Shown here: positions 55,801 to 61,100 of the stretch, piece after piece | Numbering within the stretch: the first letter of the stretch is position 1 | How the letters are laid out: every line of letters starts with the position of its first letter | The notes under the pieces: generated by a model | Seen by the model: only the letters and a program-made list of their open reading frames with translations | Databases searched by the model: none | What the model was told of the DNA's origin: nothing | Program-made: the position numbers and the translations under genes | NCBI GenBank assembly: GCA_029207755.1 | Contig: JARCOQ010000006.1 | Span: 17,086,890 to 17,150,889, forward strand | Length of the DNA stretch: 64,000 nt | Source: Chamaea fasciata | Taxonomy: Eukaryota > Chordata > Aves > Passeriformes > Sylviidae | Direction of reading: 5' to 3'

Positions 55801-57576
55801 TCAGAAGTTATGAACTTCAAAAGGTGGTTAATTGAAAGCTACTAATTAGCATATGGAGATATGCTCTAGATACTGAAACAGTATGAAAATCAAGATGAAC
55901 CACTCTTCCACAATATTGTCACTGCAATGATGACCAAGGATCCACTCCCAGCAAGGCTGCTGTGTTTGGTATCTGCTTGCCTTTCACAGCAATCATAGCT
56001 GTCATTCAAGTGTTTTGAACCAAAACAACCCCACAGTGAACTTCAGCATACCACCCATACTAACATCTTCTTATATCAAAATTTTTATGGATAGTACCAT
56101 ACTCGTAACATTTAATCAGCTGCAAAGCATCTGAGGCTAACAAAGACTAAAAGATATTTGCTCATCAAACTACTGTCACTTCTATTTTTGCCTTGTTTTC
56201 TACTTCAGAAACTTCACATAGGGATATCTATAATCATTTCTCACAAGTAATTTAAAAATATTGTCTGAACCCCTGCAGACTTTCAAATAAGAACAACTAC
56301 TTTAGCCTTATTCAGCTCCCATTTTTCACTTTCCCTTTTCTCACGGGTCCAGGTCCATGCATCTGCTGGGTTCACAACTCACTAAGACTTCTAGAAGAAC
56401 ACCCTTGGTGTTTCAGTGCTGTCAGCATTCACAAAAGCAGCAGACTGTTGTTCTCATGACAGCACATTCTGTACTTTTTAAACTCTGCATTACTGGTAGA
56501 TCTTTCAAACCTGTGATTTCCAGCTAAGTAGATAAATATCTCAAACTAGATCCCATATTTCAGTTGCTTTTAATTGAACTTTCTTGCACACTTCTTGGTT
56601 GCACTTGAGTCTTGCCATGGCAAAATAAGCCAATAAGCACAATAAGCCTCTCTACAGAAAGGGCAACGATTCCACCTTTGGGATCATCCACTGATGAGAT
56701 CCAGTGCTGAGTGATCTTGCTCATGGCCAGAGGGACTGGACCAACTGATCTGGAGATCTCCCTTCCCATCCAAACCATTCTATGAACTTCTTCGCCAGAG
56801 TGATCCGGTAATGTCTCAGGAAAGAAAACAACTTGCAAAGCCTCTCTTTACATGTGCACACTTATGTCTATGTAAGTGGCAACACATTTTTTACTTTGGA
56901 TTAAGTTGCATATCCTGTTTGAAACTTGTTATTCAAATGGCTAAGCAGGGATTGCCTCCGCACAAAAACAGCCCGCCTACTGAAGGATGAAGGAAGGAGA
57001 GTTGAGGATGCTGTTCCCCTGGGTGAGTGGAGGCGCGGGAGGAGCTCCACGGGACCGTGCCTCCCCACCGGTGAGTTACGGGACACTTCGCCCCCTTCTA
57101 AAATTACCATCCCGGGTACCTACCGGAAAACACGAAAAGTACATCCGCTCCCAGAGCTTTCTCCAATAGTAGAGGGGAGTCACCCACTCTCTCACTGCCC
57201 CCCCGCCTCACCCTATTTTACTTCAAACCGGCGCTCCCACTCCCCCTCCGCCCCGTCCACGTCGCACCGAGGCTGCCCACCCCCCACGCGGGGACGGTAC
57301 TCACAGGGTGACCGTCCGGTTGGGCAACGCCTCGGGCGGCAGGACCTGAGCGAGCTCCAGGTTGCTACAAACTACCTTGACCTCCGCCGGGCCGCCGGCC
57401 GCCGCTTTGCCGGCGCTCTTGGGACGCCCGTCGTACTTACAGCCCGGAGGCAGCGCGGCACCGCCGCCGCCCAGCACGGCCAGCAGCAGCAGCGCGGGCA
57501 GGAGCCGCGCCGGGCGGCGGCGGCGGCGGCGGCGGCGCGGCGGGCGGCAGAGAGCGCGGGGGCCCGGGGGCAGCAT
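4694..57576 (-). CDS. ADGRA3: ADGRA3 (GPR125) adhesion G protein-coupled receptor A3, complete 19-exon coding span
   Basis: This is an orphan adhesion GPCR of the plasma membrane. Work on the family links it to Dishevelled localisation and planar cell polarity, to Dlg-type PDZ scaffolds, and to expression in spermatogonial progenitors. Joining 19 minus-strand exons gives 3975 nt (1324 residues and a TAG stop) with every junction in frame. Domain order: signal peptide (about 1-41), LRR N-cap with Cys46 and Cys70, four LRRs (91-187), LRR C-cap (190-241), Ig-like domain (about 247-340), hormone-receptor domain (about 350-431), GAIN/GPS (about 440-747), seven helices (764-1051), and a long tail ending HETTV, a class I PDZ ligand. 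The start at 57576 fits the human N-terminus and has G at -3. Identification rests on near-continuous similarity to human ADGRA3 as I recall it. ADGRA1 lacks the ectodomain and ADGRA2 differs in sequence. No frameshift or premature stop was seen. Confidence 0.97.
6123..6218 (-). CDS. ADGRA3: ADGRA3 exon 18: helix 4
   Basis: 96 nt (residues 879-911). It encodes [19 protein letters not shown] (helix 4), then [13 protein letters not shown] leading to the cysteine of the second extracellular loop in the next exon. The acceptor is TTTTTTAG|G and the donor CCTTA|GTAAGT. Confidence 0.95.
6219..8253. other. ADGRA3 intron 17
   Basis: 2.0 kb, GT-AG, AT-rich. It contains the long poly-T at 6596-6631 and otherwise no feature that I recognise. 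Confidence 0.85.
6596..6631. repeat. Poly(T)36 tract, A-tract on the ADGRA3 sense strand
   Basis: An uninterrupted run of 36 T on the plus strand. On the sense strand it is preceded by ATTAAA about 15 nt upstream, which recalls a retrocopy tail. No recognisable retrocopy body or target-site duplication was found. Confidence 0.9.
8254..8399 (-). CDS. ADGRA3: ADGRA3 exon 17: helix 3 and second intracellular loop
   Basis: 146 nt (residues 831-879). Helix 3 is [20 protein letters not shown], followed by the basic loop [18 protein letters not shown] and a run of five prolines before helix 4. There is no DRY-type motif, as expected of adhesion receptors. The acceptor is GTTTTAAG|G and the donor CTGAG|GTGAGT. 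Confidence 0.96.
8891..8928. repeat. 12-bp perfect inverted repeat (hairpin)
   Basis: The arms TTACAGGCCACG and CGTGGCCTGTAA flank a 14-nt spacer. The stem is perfect. It has no U-run, so it is not a terminator. It could be a chance palindrome or a small foldback remnant. Confidence 0.7.
9112..9290 (+). mobile_element. CR1 LINE 3' fragment in intron 16
   Basis: The plus strand matches the CR1 3' end in order: GAGGGTGGCAAAGC, GCACAGGTCGCCCAGAGAGG, GATGCCCCATCCCTGG, GAGCAACCTGACCCAGTTGA and a GTTGAACTAGATGAC-type segment. It lies antisense to ADGRA3. The final ATTCTRTG repeats are lost. Confidence 0.88.
9409..9532 (-). CDS. ADGRA3: ADGRA3 exon 16: helix 2 and first extracellular loop
   Basis: 124 nt (residues 789-830). 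It encodes [20 protein letters not shown] with helix 2 (about 799-819), then the loop [11 protein letters not shown], which has a sequon at Asn824 and the conserved Cys828 at the top of helix 3. Cys828 is expected to pair with Cys912 in the second extracellular loop. The acceptor is TTTAACAG|T and the donor CAAGCA|GTAAGT. Confidence 0.95.
9533..10071. other. ADGRA3 intron 15
   Basis: 0.54 kb, GT-AG, AT-rich, with nothing further recognised. Confidence 0.85.
10072..10196 (-). CDS. ADGRA3: ADGRA3 exon 15: transmembrane helix 1
   Basis: 125 nt (residues 748-789). It encodes the short linker [17 protein letters not shown] followed by a hydrophobic helix of about 23 residues (about 764-786) rich in Leu, Met and Ile, then YIYHH. 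The acceptor is TTGTCAG|G and the donor TCACAG|GTAGGA. Too hydrophobic and short to show as a separate open frame, but the phase and neighbours fix it. Confidence 0.94.
10197..14902. other. ADGRA3 intron 14
   Basis: 4.7 kb, GT-AG. It contains an old CR1 copy at about 10615-11425. The rest is AT-rich with no recognised element. Confidence 0.85.
10615..11425 (+). mobile_element. Old CR1 LINE copy (RT C-terminus and 3' UTR)
   Basis: Heavily mutated, but the order of CR1 segments is kept on the plus strand: GAGAAATGGGTTGATA, GCATCTGG with GAATAACCCCATGCA, GACAAAAGCTGACCACAAGT, TGATCCTTCCCTTCTGCTGA, ATGATTAAGCAGGCTGAAGC, and a 3' end with TTGAGCAGGTTAACTGGACC and a decayed ATTCTACGA terminus. It is antisense to ADGRA3. 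It is more diverged than the intron 2 copy, so it is older. Confidence 0.82.
14903..15111 (-). CDS. ADGRA3: ADGRA3 exon 14: GAIN domain end with GPS region
   Basis: 209 nt (residues 678-747). It contains [17 protein letters not shown] and then the GPS segment [12 protein letters not shown] cleavable GPS normally has His-Leu-Thr/Ser at the scissile bond. Here the histidine position is serine (Ser739-Leu740-Ser741), so self-cleavage is predicted to be poor or absent. As I recall, human ADGRA3 has the same segment. The acceptor is TACCAG|A and the donor TAATG|GTATGA. Confidence 0.95.
15250..15463 (-). CDS. ADGRA3: ADGRA3 exon 13: GAIN domain
   Basis: 214 nt (residues 607-678). It encodes [11 protein letters not shown], then [15 protein letters not shown] and [14 protein letters not shown]. 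The acceptor is TTTCTAG|A. The donor GATAG|GTTTGT departs from GTRAGT at +3 and +4 and is the weakest donor of the gene. Joining at this site gives the expected Ile-Asp-Gly at the next junction. Confidence 0.94.
15464..16545. other. ADGRA3 intron 12
   Basis: 1.1 kb, GT-AG. It holds the CA/TA/TG-rich simple repeat at 16055-16117 and otherwise unremarkable AT-rich DNA. Confidence 0.85.
16055..16117. repeat. Mixed CA/TA/TG dinucleotide repeat
   Basis: Short alternating purine-pyrimidine runs: ACACACCCACATATATAT, then ACATGTGTGTGTATG, then ACACATGTGCACAC. Partly self-complementary and able to adopt Z-form or cruciform structure in principle. Confidence 0.75.
16546..16749 (-). CDS. ADGRA3: ADGRA3 exon 12: GAIN domain
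   Basis: 204 nt, 68 codons (residues 539-606), phase 0. It encodes [13 protein letters not shown], then [13 protein letters not shown], and [16 protein letters not shown]. This is the strand-rich subdomain B of the GAIN fold. The acceptor is TTGTCACAG|T and the donor TTAAAG|GTGGGA. Confidence 0.95.
17030..17191 (-). CDS. ADGRA3: ADGRA3 exon 11: GAIN domain
   Basis: 162 nt, 54 codons (residues 485-538), phase 0. It encodes [20 protein letters not shown] through to NGAQVYST. Helix-rich with two cysteines ([11 protein letters not shown]), as in GAIN subdomain A. The acceptor is CATATTAG|C and the donor TCTACT|GTAAGC. Confidence 0.95.
17192..19626. other. ADGRA3 intron 10
   Basis: 2.4 kb, GT-AG. 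It contains the poly-T at 18071-18093 and a 14-bp palindrome CGAGTTTAAACTCG at 18968-18981. No other element was recognised. Confidence 0.85.
18071..18093. repeat. Poly(T)23 tract
   Basis: An uninterrupted run of 23 T followed by five C on the plus strand. Confidence 0.9.
19627..19776 (-). CDS. ADGRA3: ADGRA3 exon 10: start of GAIN domain (subdomain A)
   Basis: 150 nt, exactly 50 codons (residues 435-484), phase 0 at both ends. It encodes [20 protein letters not shown] and continues through a helical stretch to FAEKYKE. Helical content and position fit GAIN subdomain A. It has an NLT sequon. The acceptor is CTATGTAG|A and the donor AAAGAG|GTAACT. Confidence 0.94.
19777..22810. other. ADGRA3 intron 9
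   Basis: 3.0 kb, GT-AG. It contains a C-rich run near 20029-20046, an A/C-rich patch at about 22005-22065 and a small hairpin at 22450-22478. An open frame of 163 codons at 19760-20251 (+) overlaps exon 10 antisense and resembles no known protein. Confidence 0.8.
22450..22478. repeat. 12-bp perfect hairpin with 5-nt loop
   Basis: The arms CTATAATGAAGA and TCTTCATTATAG flank GCTGT. The stem is AT-rich and too short for a miRNA precursor. Confidence 0.7.
22811..23012 (-). CDS. ADGRA3: ADGRA3 exon 9: hormone-receptor domain
   Basis: 202 nt (residues 367-434), ending in phase 0. It carries WPRTLAG, the cysteines in [15 protein letters not shown] and SRCQY, and the aromatic-glycine pattern typical of the hormone-receptor (HRM) domain of adhesion GPCRs. 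The acceptor is CTCCCCAG|G and the donor AATCAG|GTAATT. The exon lacks an internal ATG in a favourable place, so it was found from its frame and splice sites. Confidence 0.94.
23013..29677. other. ADGRA3 intron 8
   Basis: 6.7 kb, GT-AG, uniformly AT-rich. Apart from a short TA run near 26289-26300, I found no repeat family, exon or RNA gene. Confidence 0.8.
29678..29842 (-). CDS. ADGRA3: ADGRA3 exon 8: Ig-like domain end and start of hormone-receptor domain
   Basis: 165 nt (residues 312-367). [20 protein letters not shown] holds the F-strand cysteine of the Ig fold. The exon then runs into [15 protein letters not shown], the start of the hormone-receptor domain. The acceptor is TTTCCAG|T. 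The donor is TTCAG|GTTAGT, with an unusual T at +3. The KGD tripeptide sits where some integrin-binding proteins have RGD, and no function is claimed. Confidence 0.94.
29843..30764. other. ADGRA3 intron 7
   Basis: 0.9 kb, GT-AG, splitting the Ig-like domain. Nothing further was recognised. Confidence 0.85.
30765..30978 (-). CDS. ADGRA3: ADGRA3 exon 7: Ig-like domain, first part
   Basis: 214 nt (residues 241-312). It holds the B-strand cysteine (LPFQCMASY), the core tryptophan (QVLWYQDG) and an NCS sequon near the 3' end. The open frame starting MTPSHRQVV is only the internal part of the exon. The true exon begins at [10 protein letters not shown] after a TTCTAG acceptor. The donor is GCAAG|GTGAAT. 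Confidence 0.95.
30979..31870. other. ADGRA3 intron 6
   Basis: 0.9 kb, GT-AG, between LRR C-cap and Ig exons. Nothing further was recognised. Confidence 0.85.
31871..32031 (-). CDS. ADGRA3: ADGRA3 exon 6: LRR C-terminal cap
   Basis: 161 nt (residues 187-241). It encodes the cysteine-rich LRRCT cap: [14 protein letters not shown] carries the paired CxC cysteines, and later cysteines fall in KCAYP and ELLTC. The acceptor is GTTGCAG|A and the donor TGTG|GTAAGC. This cap closes the LRR solenoid before the Ig-like domain. Confidence 0.95.
32032..33445. other. ADGRA3 intron 5
   Basis: 1.4 kb, GT-AG. It has a short (AATT)n run near 32635-32652. A 136-codon plus-strand open frame at 32912-33322 has no recognisable domain. 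Confidence 0.8.
33446..33517 (-). CDS. ADGRA3: ADGRA3 exon 5: leucine-rich repeat 4
   Basis: A 72-nt LRR exon (residues 163-187), [15 protein letters not shown] then DHLGSLKSL. The acceptor is TTTCTCAG|G and the donor CTCT|GTAAGT. It contains an NLS glycosylation sequon at its start. Phase 2 at both ends, like the other LRR exons. Confidence 0.95.
33518..34407. other. ADGRA3 intron 4
   Basis: 0.9 kb, GT-AG, phase 2. Nothing further was recognised. Confidence 0.85.
34408..34479 (-). CDS. ADGRA3: ADGRA3 exon 4: leucine-rich repeat 3
   Basis: A 72-nt LRR exon (residues 139-163), [15 protein letters not shown] then RGLVNLIRL. The acceptor is TTTATAG|A and the donor GATT|GTAAGT. The buried cysteine in place of the usual small LRR residue (RIGCL) is as I remember it in the human protein. 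Confidence 0.95.
34480..35825. other. ADGRA3 intron 3
   Basis: 1.3 kb, GT-AG, phase 2. It contains the TA microsatellite at 34810-34859 and a shorter TA run near 35699-35712. Confidence 0.85.
34810..34859. repeat. (TA)n microsatellite
   Basis: About 50 bp of alternating T and A with a single interruption (TAAATA) near the 3' end. Such runs are often polymorphic. Confidence 0.95.
35826..35897 (-). CDS. ADGRA3: ADGRA3 exon 3: leucine-rich repeat 2
   Basis: A 72-nt LRR exon (residues 115-139) reading [15 protein letters not shown] followed by LGLSSLKRL. The acceptor is CTCCACAG|G and the donor GACT|GTAAGT. It has the same length and phase as exons 2, 4 and 5. It is too short to be found as an open frame and was located by its leucine pattern and splice sites. 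Confidence 0.95.
36001..36090. repeat. A/C-rich low-complexity tract
   Basis: Runs of A interrupted by runs of two to five C on the plus strand. On the ADGRA3 sense strand this is G/T-rich. Confidence 0.75.
38196..38350. repeat. A/C-rich low-complexity tract with C-runs
   Basis: Repeated units of the AAAACAAAC and AAAACCC type on the plus strand, with C-runs of three, five, three, four and eight bases. The sense strand therefore carries several G-runs separated by T-rich spacers. Confidence 0.85.
39334..40084 (-). mobile_element. CR1 LINE, 5'-truncated, RT C-terminus plus 3' UTR
   Basis: The minus strand (same orientation as ADGRA3) encodes the end of CR1 ORF2: [11 protein letters not shown], then, after frameshifts, [17 protein letters not shown] sequence, then [20 protein letters not shown] and [30 protein letters not shown] follows and then the 3' UTR with GGAGGTTGGACCAAATGACC. 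Frames are broken near 39780 and 39870-40030. This is the least diverged element in the window. The 3' octamer repeats are missing or lost. Confidence 0.95.
42540..42611 (-). CDS. ADGRA3: ADGRA3 exon 2: leucine-rich repeat 1
   Basis: A 72-nt exon, one LRR unit of 24 residues (91-115), containing [10 protein letters not shown] and ending LLERL. The acceptor is TTTACAG|G and the donor GACT|GTGAGT. Both ends are phase 2, so the exon could be skipped or duplicated without a frameshift. An overlapping plus-strand open frame is only an antisense shadow. Confidence 0.95.
43430..43680 (-). mobile_element. Possible 3' part of an ancient CR1/L3-clade LINE
   Basis: On the plus strand, a stretch with AGCTTTATTTAATGTTCCCC followed by CTAAACAGTGAG resembles the antisense of the 3' region of old amniote CR1/L3-like elements. 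The match is from memory and short. It fits in order with the RT relic to its right if a large internal part has been deleted. Confidence 0.35.
44260..44880 (-). mobile_element. Ancient CR1/L3-clade LINE relic (reverse transcriptase N-terminus)
   Basis: The minus strand at about 44590-44710 reads [12 protein letters not shown] and then, eight residues on, [14 protein letters not shown]. This lines up with the family pattern of an EVS...VLEQL stretch followed by SPGPDGVHPRVLKEL. Further along the same strand RLANVHF falls where the family has ANVTPIF, and PKAFDAF where it has FSKAFDT. Many stops and frameshifts break it. It is far older than the CR1 copies elsewhere in the gene. Confidence 0.6.
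44892..44909. repeat. Poly(C)18 run
   Basis: Eighteen consecutive C on the plus strand, so 18 consecutive G on the ADGRA3 sense strand. Confidence 0.92.
53226..53395. repeat. A/C-rich low-complexity tract with C-runs
   Basis: About 170 bp of A-runs with C-runs up to seven long on the plus strand. Open frames over it on both strands are composition artefacts, lysine-rich one way and Phe/Leu/Gly-rich the other. Confidence 0.88.
55508..55545. repeat. Short A/C-rich tract
   Basis: AAAAAAAAACAAAAACAAAA followed by AAAACCCCACAAAACC, the same composition as the larger tracts in introns 1 and 2. Confidence 0.7.
56695..56795 (+). mobile_element. CR1 LINE 3' terminal fragment in intron 1
   Basis: The plus strand has TGATCTTGCTCATGGCCAGA, then GGACTGGACCAACTGATCTG, GAGATCTCCCTTCCCATCC and AAACCATTCTATGA. 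This is the CR1 3' end with one terminal octamer preserved. It lies about 0.5 kb from exon 1, antisense to the gene. The 5' limit is uncertain. Confidence 0.8.
57305..57576 (-). CDS. ADGRA3: ADGRA3 exon 1: signal peptide and LRR N-cap
   Basis: Encodes residues 1-91 (272 nt, ending in phase 2). The N-terminus carries eight consecutive arginines (residues 14-21), followed by a hydrophobic core (about 25-42) that should act as a signal peptide cleaved near Ala41. The mature start carries Cys46 and Cys70 of the LRR N-cap and an N-glycosylation sequon at Asn86 (NRT). The donor reads CACCCT|GTGAGT. The reading frame stays open upstream to an ATG at 58056, but that stretch is GC-rich CpG-island sequence, and the start at 57576 is the one that matches the family. 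Confidence 0.95.
57514..57537 (-). repeat. ADGRA3: (CGC)n trinucleotide run encoding Arg8
   Basis: Uninterrupted GGC-type repeats on the plus strand encode arginines 14-21 of ADGRA3, in the basic n-region of the signal peptide. The human N-terminus as I recall it has only a short RRR there. Confidence 0.85.
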
Positions 57577-57682
57577 GGCGGGGCCGTGCAGGACCCTGCT
57601 CCGCTCCTCCCGGCGACGGACGGGCCGGGCGGGAGAGGCCGGAGGGAAGGAGGGAGGGAAGGGGACTCCGGTCCGCCCTGGC

Positions 57683-57712
57683 CTAGCCCCGCGGGGGCGG
57701 TGCCGCCGCCAT
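57683..57712 (-). CDS. Possible 9-codon upstream ORF in the ADGRA3 leader
   Basis: The minus strand encodes MAAAPPPRG and a TAG stop, ending 106 nt before the ADGRA3 start. The start context has G at +4 but C at -3, so it is moderate at best. It matters only if transcription begins upstream of 57712. It could mildly reduce translation of the main frame. It is more likely a regulatory uORF than a functional peptide. Confidence 0.35.
   Translation of the reverse strand: MAAAPPPRG
57691..57700 (+). promoter_or_regulatory. GC box (SP/KLF site)
   Basis: GCGGGGGCGG fits the SP1-type GC box. It lies about 115 bp upstream of the start codon inside the CpG island. The match is strong, but such sites are expected by composition here. 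Confidence 0.45.
57702..57712 (-). promoter_or_regulatory. YY1-like core ATGGCGGCGGC overlapping a uORF start
   Basis: The minus strand reads ATGGCGGCGGC, matching the ATGGCGGC core of the YY1 site that often lies just downstream of transcription starts. The same ATG opens the nine-codon uORF. This would place transcription start a little upstream, near 57720-57800. That is an inference. Confidence 0.4.
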
Positions 57713-57899
57713 GCGGTGCCGCGGGAGCGGCGGGCGGACGGGCGGGCGCCGTGGCGGCCGCGGCCGGCTTTGTGTGGCGCGGGTCGGGCCGAGCGCGGCG
57801 GCAGCAGCGCCGCCTCTCGCCGGGGCCGGACCCCGCGGCACCGAGCGCGCCCGCCGGGCCGCGGGCCCTCTGCGCAAGCGCGGCGGCGGCTGTGCCCCC

Positions 57900-57909
57900 G
57901 CGCATGCGC
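57900..57909. promoter_or_regulatory. NRF1 site GCGCATGCGC
   Basis: A perfect 10-bp palindrome matching the NRF1 consensus, 324 bp upstream of the start codon. A near match, TGCGCAAGCGC, lies about 30 bp away at about 57870-57880. NRF1 pairs of this kind are common in CpG-island promoters. Binding is inferred. Confidence 0.65.
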
Positions 57910-58149
57910 GGGGCCGGGCGGGGGCCGCGGCCGGGGGCGCCGAGCCCGGGGAGCGTCTGCACCGCCCGTTCCCTCAGGGGCGCGGGCTGTCGGTTCCCGT
58001 GTGCTGCACTGCCCTGGGGCGCTGGGACTCTCCGTGGGCCCTGTCCGTCTCGACAAAGCGCTTTGGTTTCCTTCTCCTCTGCTTCCATGACTTGGCTCTT
58101 GCCCTCTTACTTAAGTTCTTTAGTCTTGCAGGGGGGATTGTGCTGAATG

Positions 58150-61100
58150 GCTTCAAAATTCATAACGCAGAGTAAATAGTACTTATAAAACATTTCTCTT
58201 CAAATTGTCCCCGTAAAATGAGGTAACCAGTTATTCCCACTTTATAGCCAAAAGTGACTTGAATATCATTCCTCTCAACTATAAACACACACACACAAAA
58301 CCCCACCTACCCACAATGTGTGTTTTCATGGTGCACTTGAAACTACTTTTCAGAGTGTAATTAGGTCATGTTCTCACATTTCTCTGTAGCCATCATAGCC
58401 AGGCACGAATACTTTTGTGCCAATGACAGCTGAAATTCTCAATATGCTCTTTGCCTCTGGTAGGTGTGAGGATAATAAAATAACTGTTACCTAGCTCTCA
58501 ATCAAATTACAAGAAATGGCAGGAGCTACTTTAAAAATTTTAAGACAGATTTTGCAAAACCCAAAGGAAGTTCTGGTAACTAACCAGGAACAGTGCCACA
58601 TCCTTTGAGAAGAGAACTGGCAAATGGCACCCTGCAAACTACCTGCTACAACACGGAAATGCCATTTTACAGATTGGCAGTAACAGCTGCCAAAATAAGT
58701 CTCATAAAATATCTAACTTAAGATGTCCTTGAATAATGCTGAACACTCACACTGTGACTCAGTTTTAAATGTAACCTAACAAAAGATATTGGCAAACCAT
58801 TGGAATTGTGGATTGGATCAAGAGGAACAAGATTACAGTAAAAACTTCACAATCACCTTTTACTCCTACACTCTGTGTCCTTTCACAAATGAAGGTGAAA
58901 CATGCTCTAAGTACTGAAATTGTTGACCAGAATGCAAAGAAGACACTGGTTCCTGAACTTTAATATGATGTTTGTGTGTCCCTGAGTCACTCAACAGGAC
59001 CAACCTGATCTGGGTGAGATGTGAGGCCACTTCTACACTTGAACTAAACTAGGTCAGACACAAAATGCAAAGTTGACAATGCCTTTTTGCACTTATGCTG
59101 AAGTTATACTAACTGTAAGAGAAGAGAGGTCTACTTAGCGTAAAATTCACCACGATACAGGTAATTCTTCCATTTTGGGCTCTTTTTAAAACAAATTCAA
59201 ACTGCACTGTTAATTTGCATTGGATAAGTGCTTTGTGTCATAGAAGCTTATCATTTTTGGTCTGGTACCAGGAGTTGTAAAGCTGGGTTAACTGTATCAA
59301 ACCGTGGCCCAAGATACATTTTGCCTTCAGAAGTAGTGCTGAGTTAAACAGTTCTTCCCTTCTGCTACCTTCTTCCCAGAACCTTTACCTACATCAATAA
59401 CATGACCCAGTTCTCTGTATAGCCATATAAAAAGTTTGTTCTGGGTGTTGGATCAGCAGGGAGATAGGGCAGAAAACTGCCTCTTCTGGCAGCCAGGGCA
59501 TTATATGCCCATTTAGACTATTGATCCAAGCCGAACTTTGGTTTGGCATCACCACCATTTCATCATAGCTAATCAAGATTGCACTTCAGTGCTACTGAAA
59601 GAAATATTCTCATGTTTTTCTCAAGCTACTTGTGTCTCAACCTTGTCTTGTGTTTGTGGCAGTACATGTTTTGATCAGTTGTATCAGTGAGTTGATCTGT
59701 GTGGTCTAAAGACATGATGGAAATGGTGAACTGTTGCTTCTGGTGTCTATGATCACAGACCATTGTAATTTTCCATTTTCCTAATGTCCTGGAGAGGCAA
59801 ATTTCTTGTTGCTACTTTTTGTCTTAATGTCATGTCCAATTCTTGCTTTCTAATGTACAGATTTGAGTGCCACTTGCCCTTGATGTTTCTGAACTATTGC
59901 TCTGTTCTTTCATCTCTGCTGAAACCACTCCTATTAAAATATCTAACTAGGATGCCACTCACAAAACTACGATTTTAAATTATGCCTCTGTTTACACTGC
60001 TACTGTGGAAACCTACAAGTTTTGCTCTCTGTTGATTTTTTCTTCTTAGTTTTACTGCTTCTGCATTGAATCTAATTCCACTGCTCCTTACCTGTTTTCA
60101 AAAGGCTGGAAGGCCTCAAGCACAAGCCTCTTCTTGAAGGCTTATGCTTGTCCCTTCATCTTTCCTCTTTCATGCAAATTACTGCAACTTCCATTCTGTG
60201 CCAAATATTTGAAAATGTGTTTTCTTACATTGACTCAGAAAAGCCCTTAATCCAAAACATATGTCCCACAGGAGTCACTTAACAAATTTCATGCGTGGGT
60301 TTGGGGTTTTTTTGAACTGCAGAATACCTATGTCGAGTTTATTAGGTCACTACTTTTATTGTAGTTTTTTGGTCTAAGGATATGAGAACAAAGCTACATG
60401 GTATAGCTGCTTCAAAAACCAGAAAGCCCTGTTACTTCTACCTTTCCAACAGCCCCTTTACCTTTAGGATGTATGCCCTCACTCTTGCTCCACCTGATTG
60501 TTCAACAACTCAACGACGAAGTTGGGGGTTTTTTGTTTAGTTTTCTGCTAGGTTATTGAGTTGAGTCAAGGCAGGAAAGGGTTAAAAGAATGTCAGAGCT
60601 GAAGGCGGGGGGCGGGCACAAGGGAAGAGAGTGAAACTTCCCACCTGGGCAGCGAAGTAAGCCATCCTATGTAACTTCAAGAAAAACAAGGTTTGTAGGG
60701 GGAGGAAATGCCTTTTCTTCTAATAGCTGATATAGATACAGAAAAGAAAGAGAGTTGTTCCCAAACCTTTCTGGCTGTAGCTGGAGTAGCAACTACTTTA
60801 AAATATCACTTCTTTCTGCAACTCTTGCTTATTTTTCTGCACTGAAAAATCTCCAAACTTTCTTTCCCTCAATCCTCTCATTCTCCACCAGTGTTCGTAA
60901 TGTTGGTGCTGGTGATGCTTTCTTTGCAGTGAGCCATGTAACTTGAACTTTTTTGAATGTGCCTTGCTTCCAGATTGCCAACAAGCATTTTTTGTCAGTT
61001 CTGTGGTTTCCCTTCCCTTCATAAAATTTGCCTCTAGTACATTCACTTTAAATTACTTTTCAGAATTGAATGTACTAATGGCAAATTTTATGAAGGGAAG

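Larger units (their letters stand above)
42612..57304. other. ADGRA3 intron 1
   Basis: 14.7 kb, GT-AG, phase 2, the longest intron. It contains an ancient LINE relic (about 43430-44880), a poly-C run (44892-44909), A/C-rich tracts (43365-43425, 53226-53395, 55508-55545), a G+C-richer patch at 51040-51320 and a CR1 3' end at 56695-56795. The remainder is AT-rich with no recognised exon. Confidence 0.85.
57577..57712 (-). other. ADGRA3: ADGRA3 5' untranslated region (minimal estimate)
   Basis: The region directly upstream of the start codon is GC-rich and ends with CCCCGCC before the ATG. The true 5' end is unknown, so the upper limit is set at the YY1-like core. No intron in the leader is evident. 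Confidence 0.4.
57000..58080. promoter_or_regulatory. ADGRA3: CpG island spanning ADGRA3 promoter, 5' UTR and exon 1
   Basis: This is the only long stretch of the window with very high G+C and frequent CpG, against an AT-rich background. It covers the first coding exon and the region upstream of it, as expected for a TATA-less broad promoter. I saw no TATA box at a sensible distance. The long open frames on both strands here (up to 406 codons) come from the scarcity of stop codons in GC-rich DNA. Confidence 0.85.

Noticed and set aside
57577..58056. N-terminal extension of ADGRA3 to an upstream in-frame ATG at 58056
   Set aside because: The frame happens to be open, but the extension is low-complexity CpG-island sequence and would bury the signal peptide. 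The start at 57576 matches the family.
56926..58146. 406-codon plus-strand open frame over the CpG island, and similar long frames on both strands
   Set aside because: High G+C removes stop codons. The translation is Ala/Arg/Gly/Pro-rich without any domain, and the minus strand here is occupied by ADGRA3 exon 1 and its promoter.
60117..60150. Imperfect 13-bp hairpin near CAAGCACAAGCCT
   Set aside because: A short stem with a mismatch. Such pairs are frequent by chance in a window this long.
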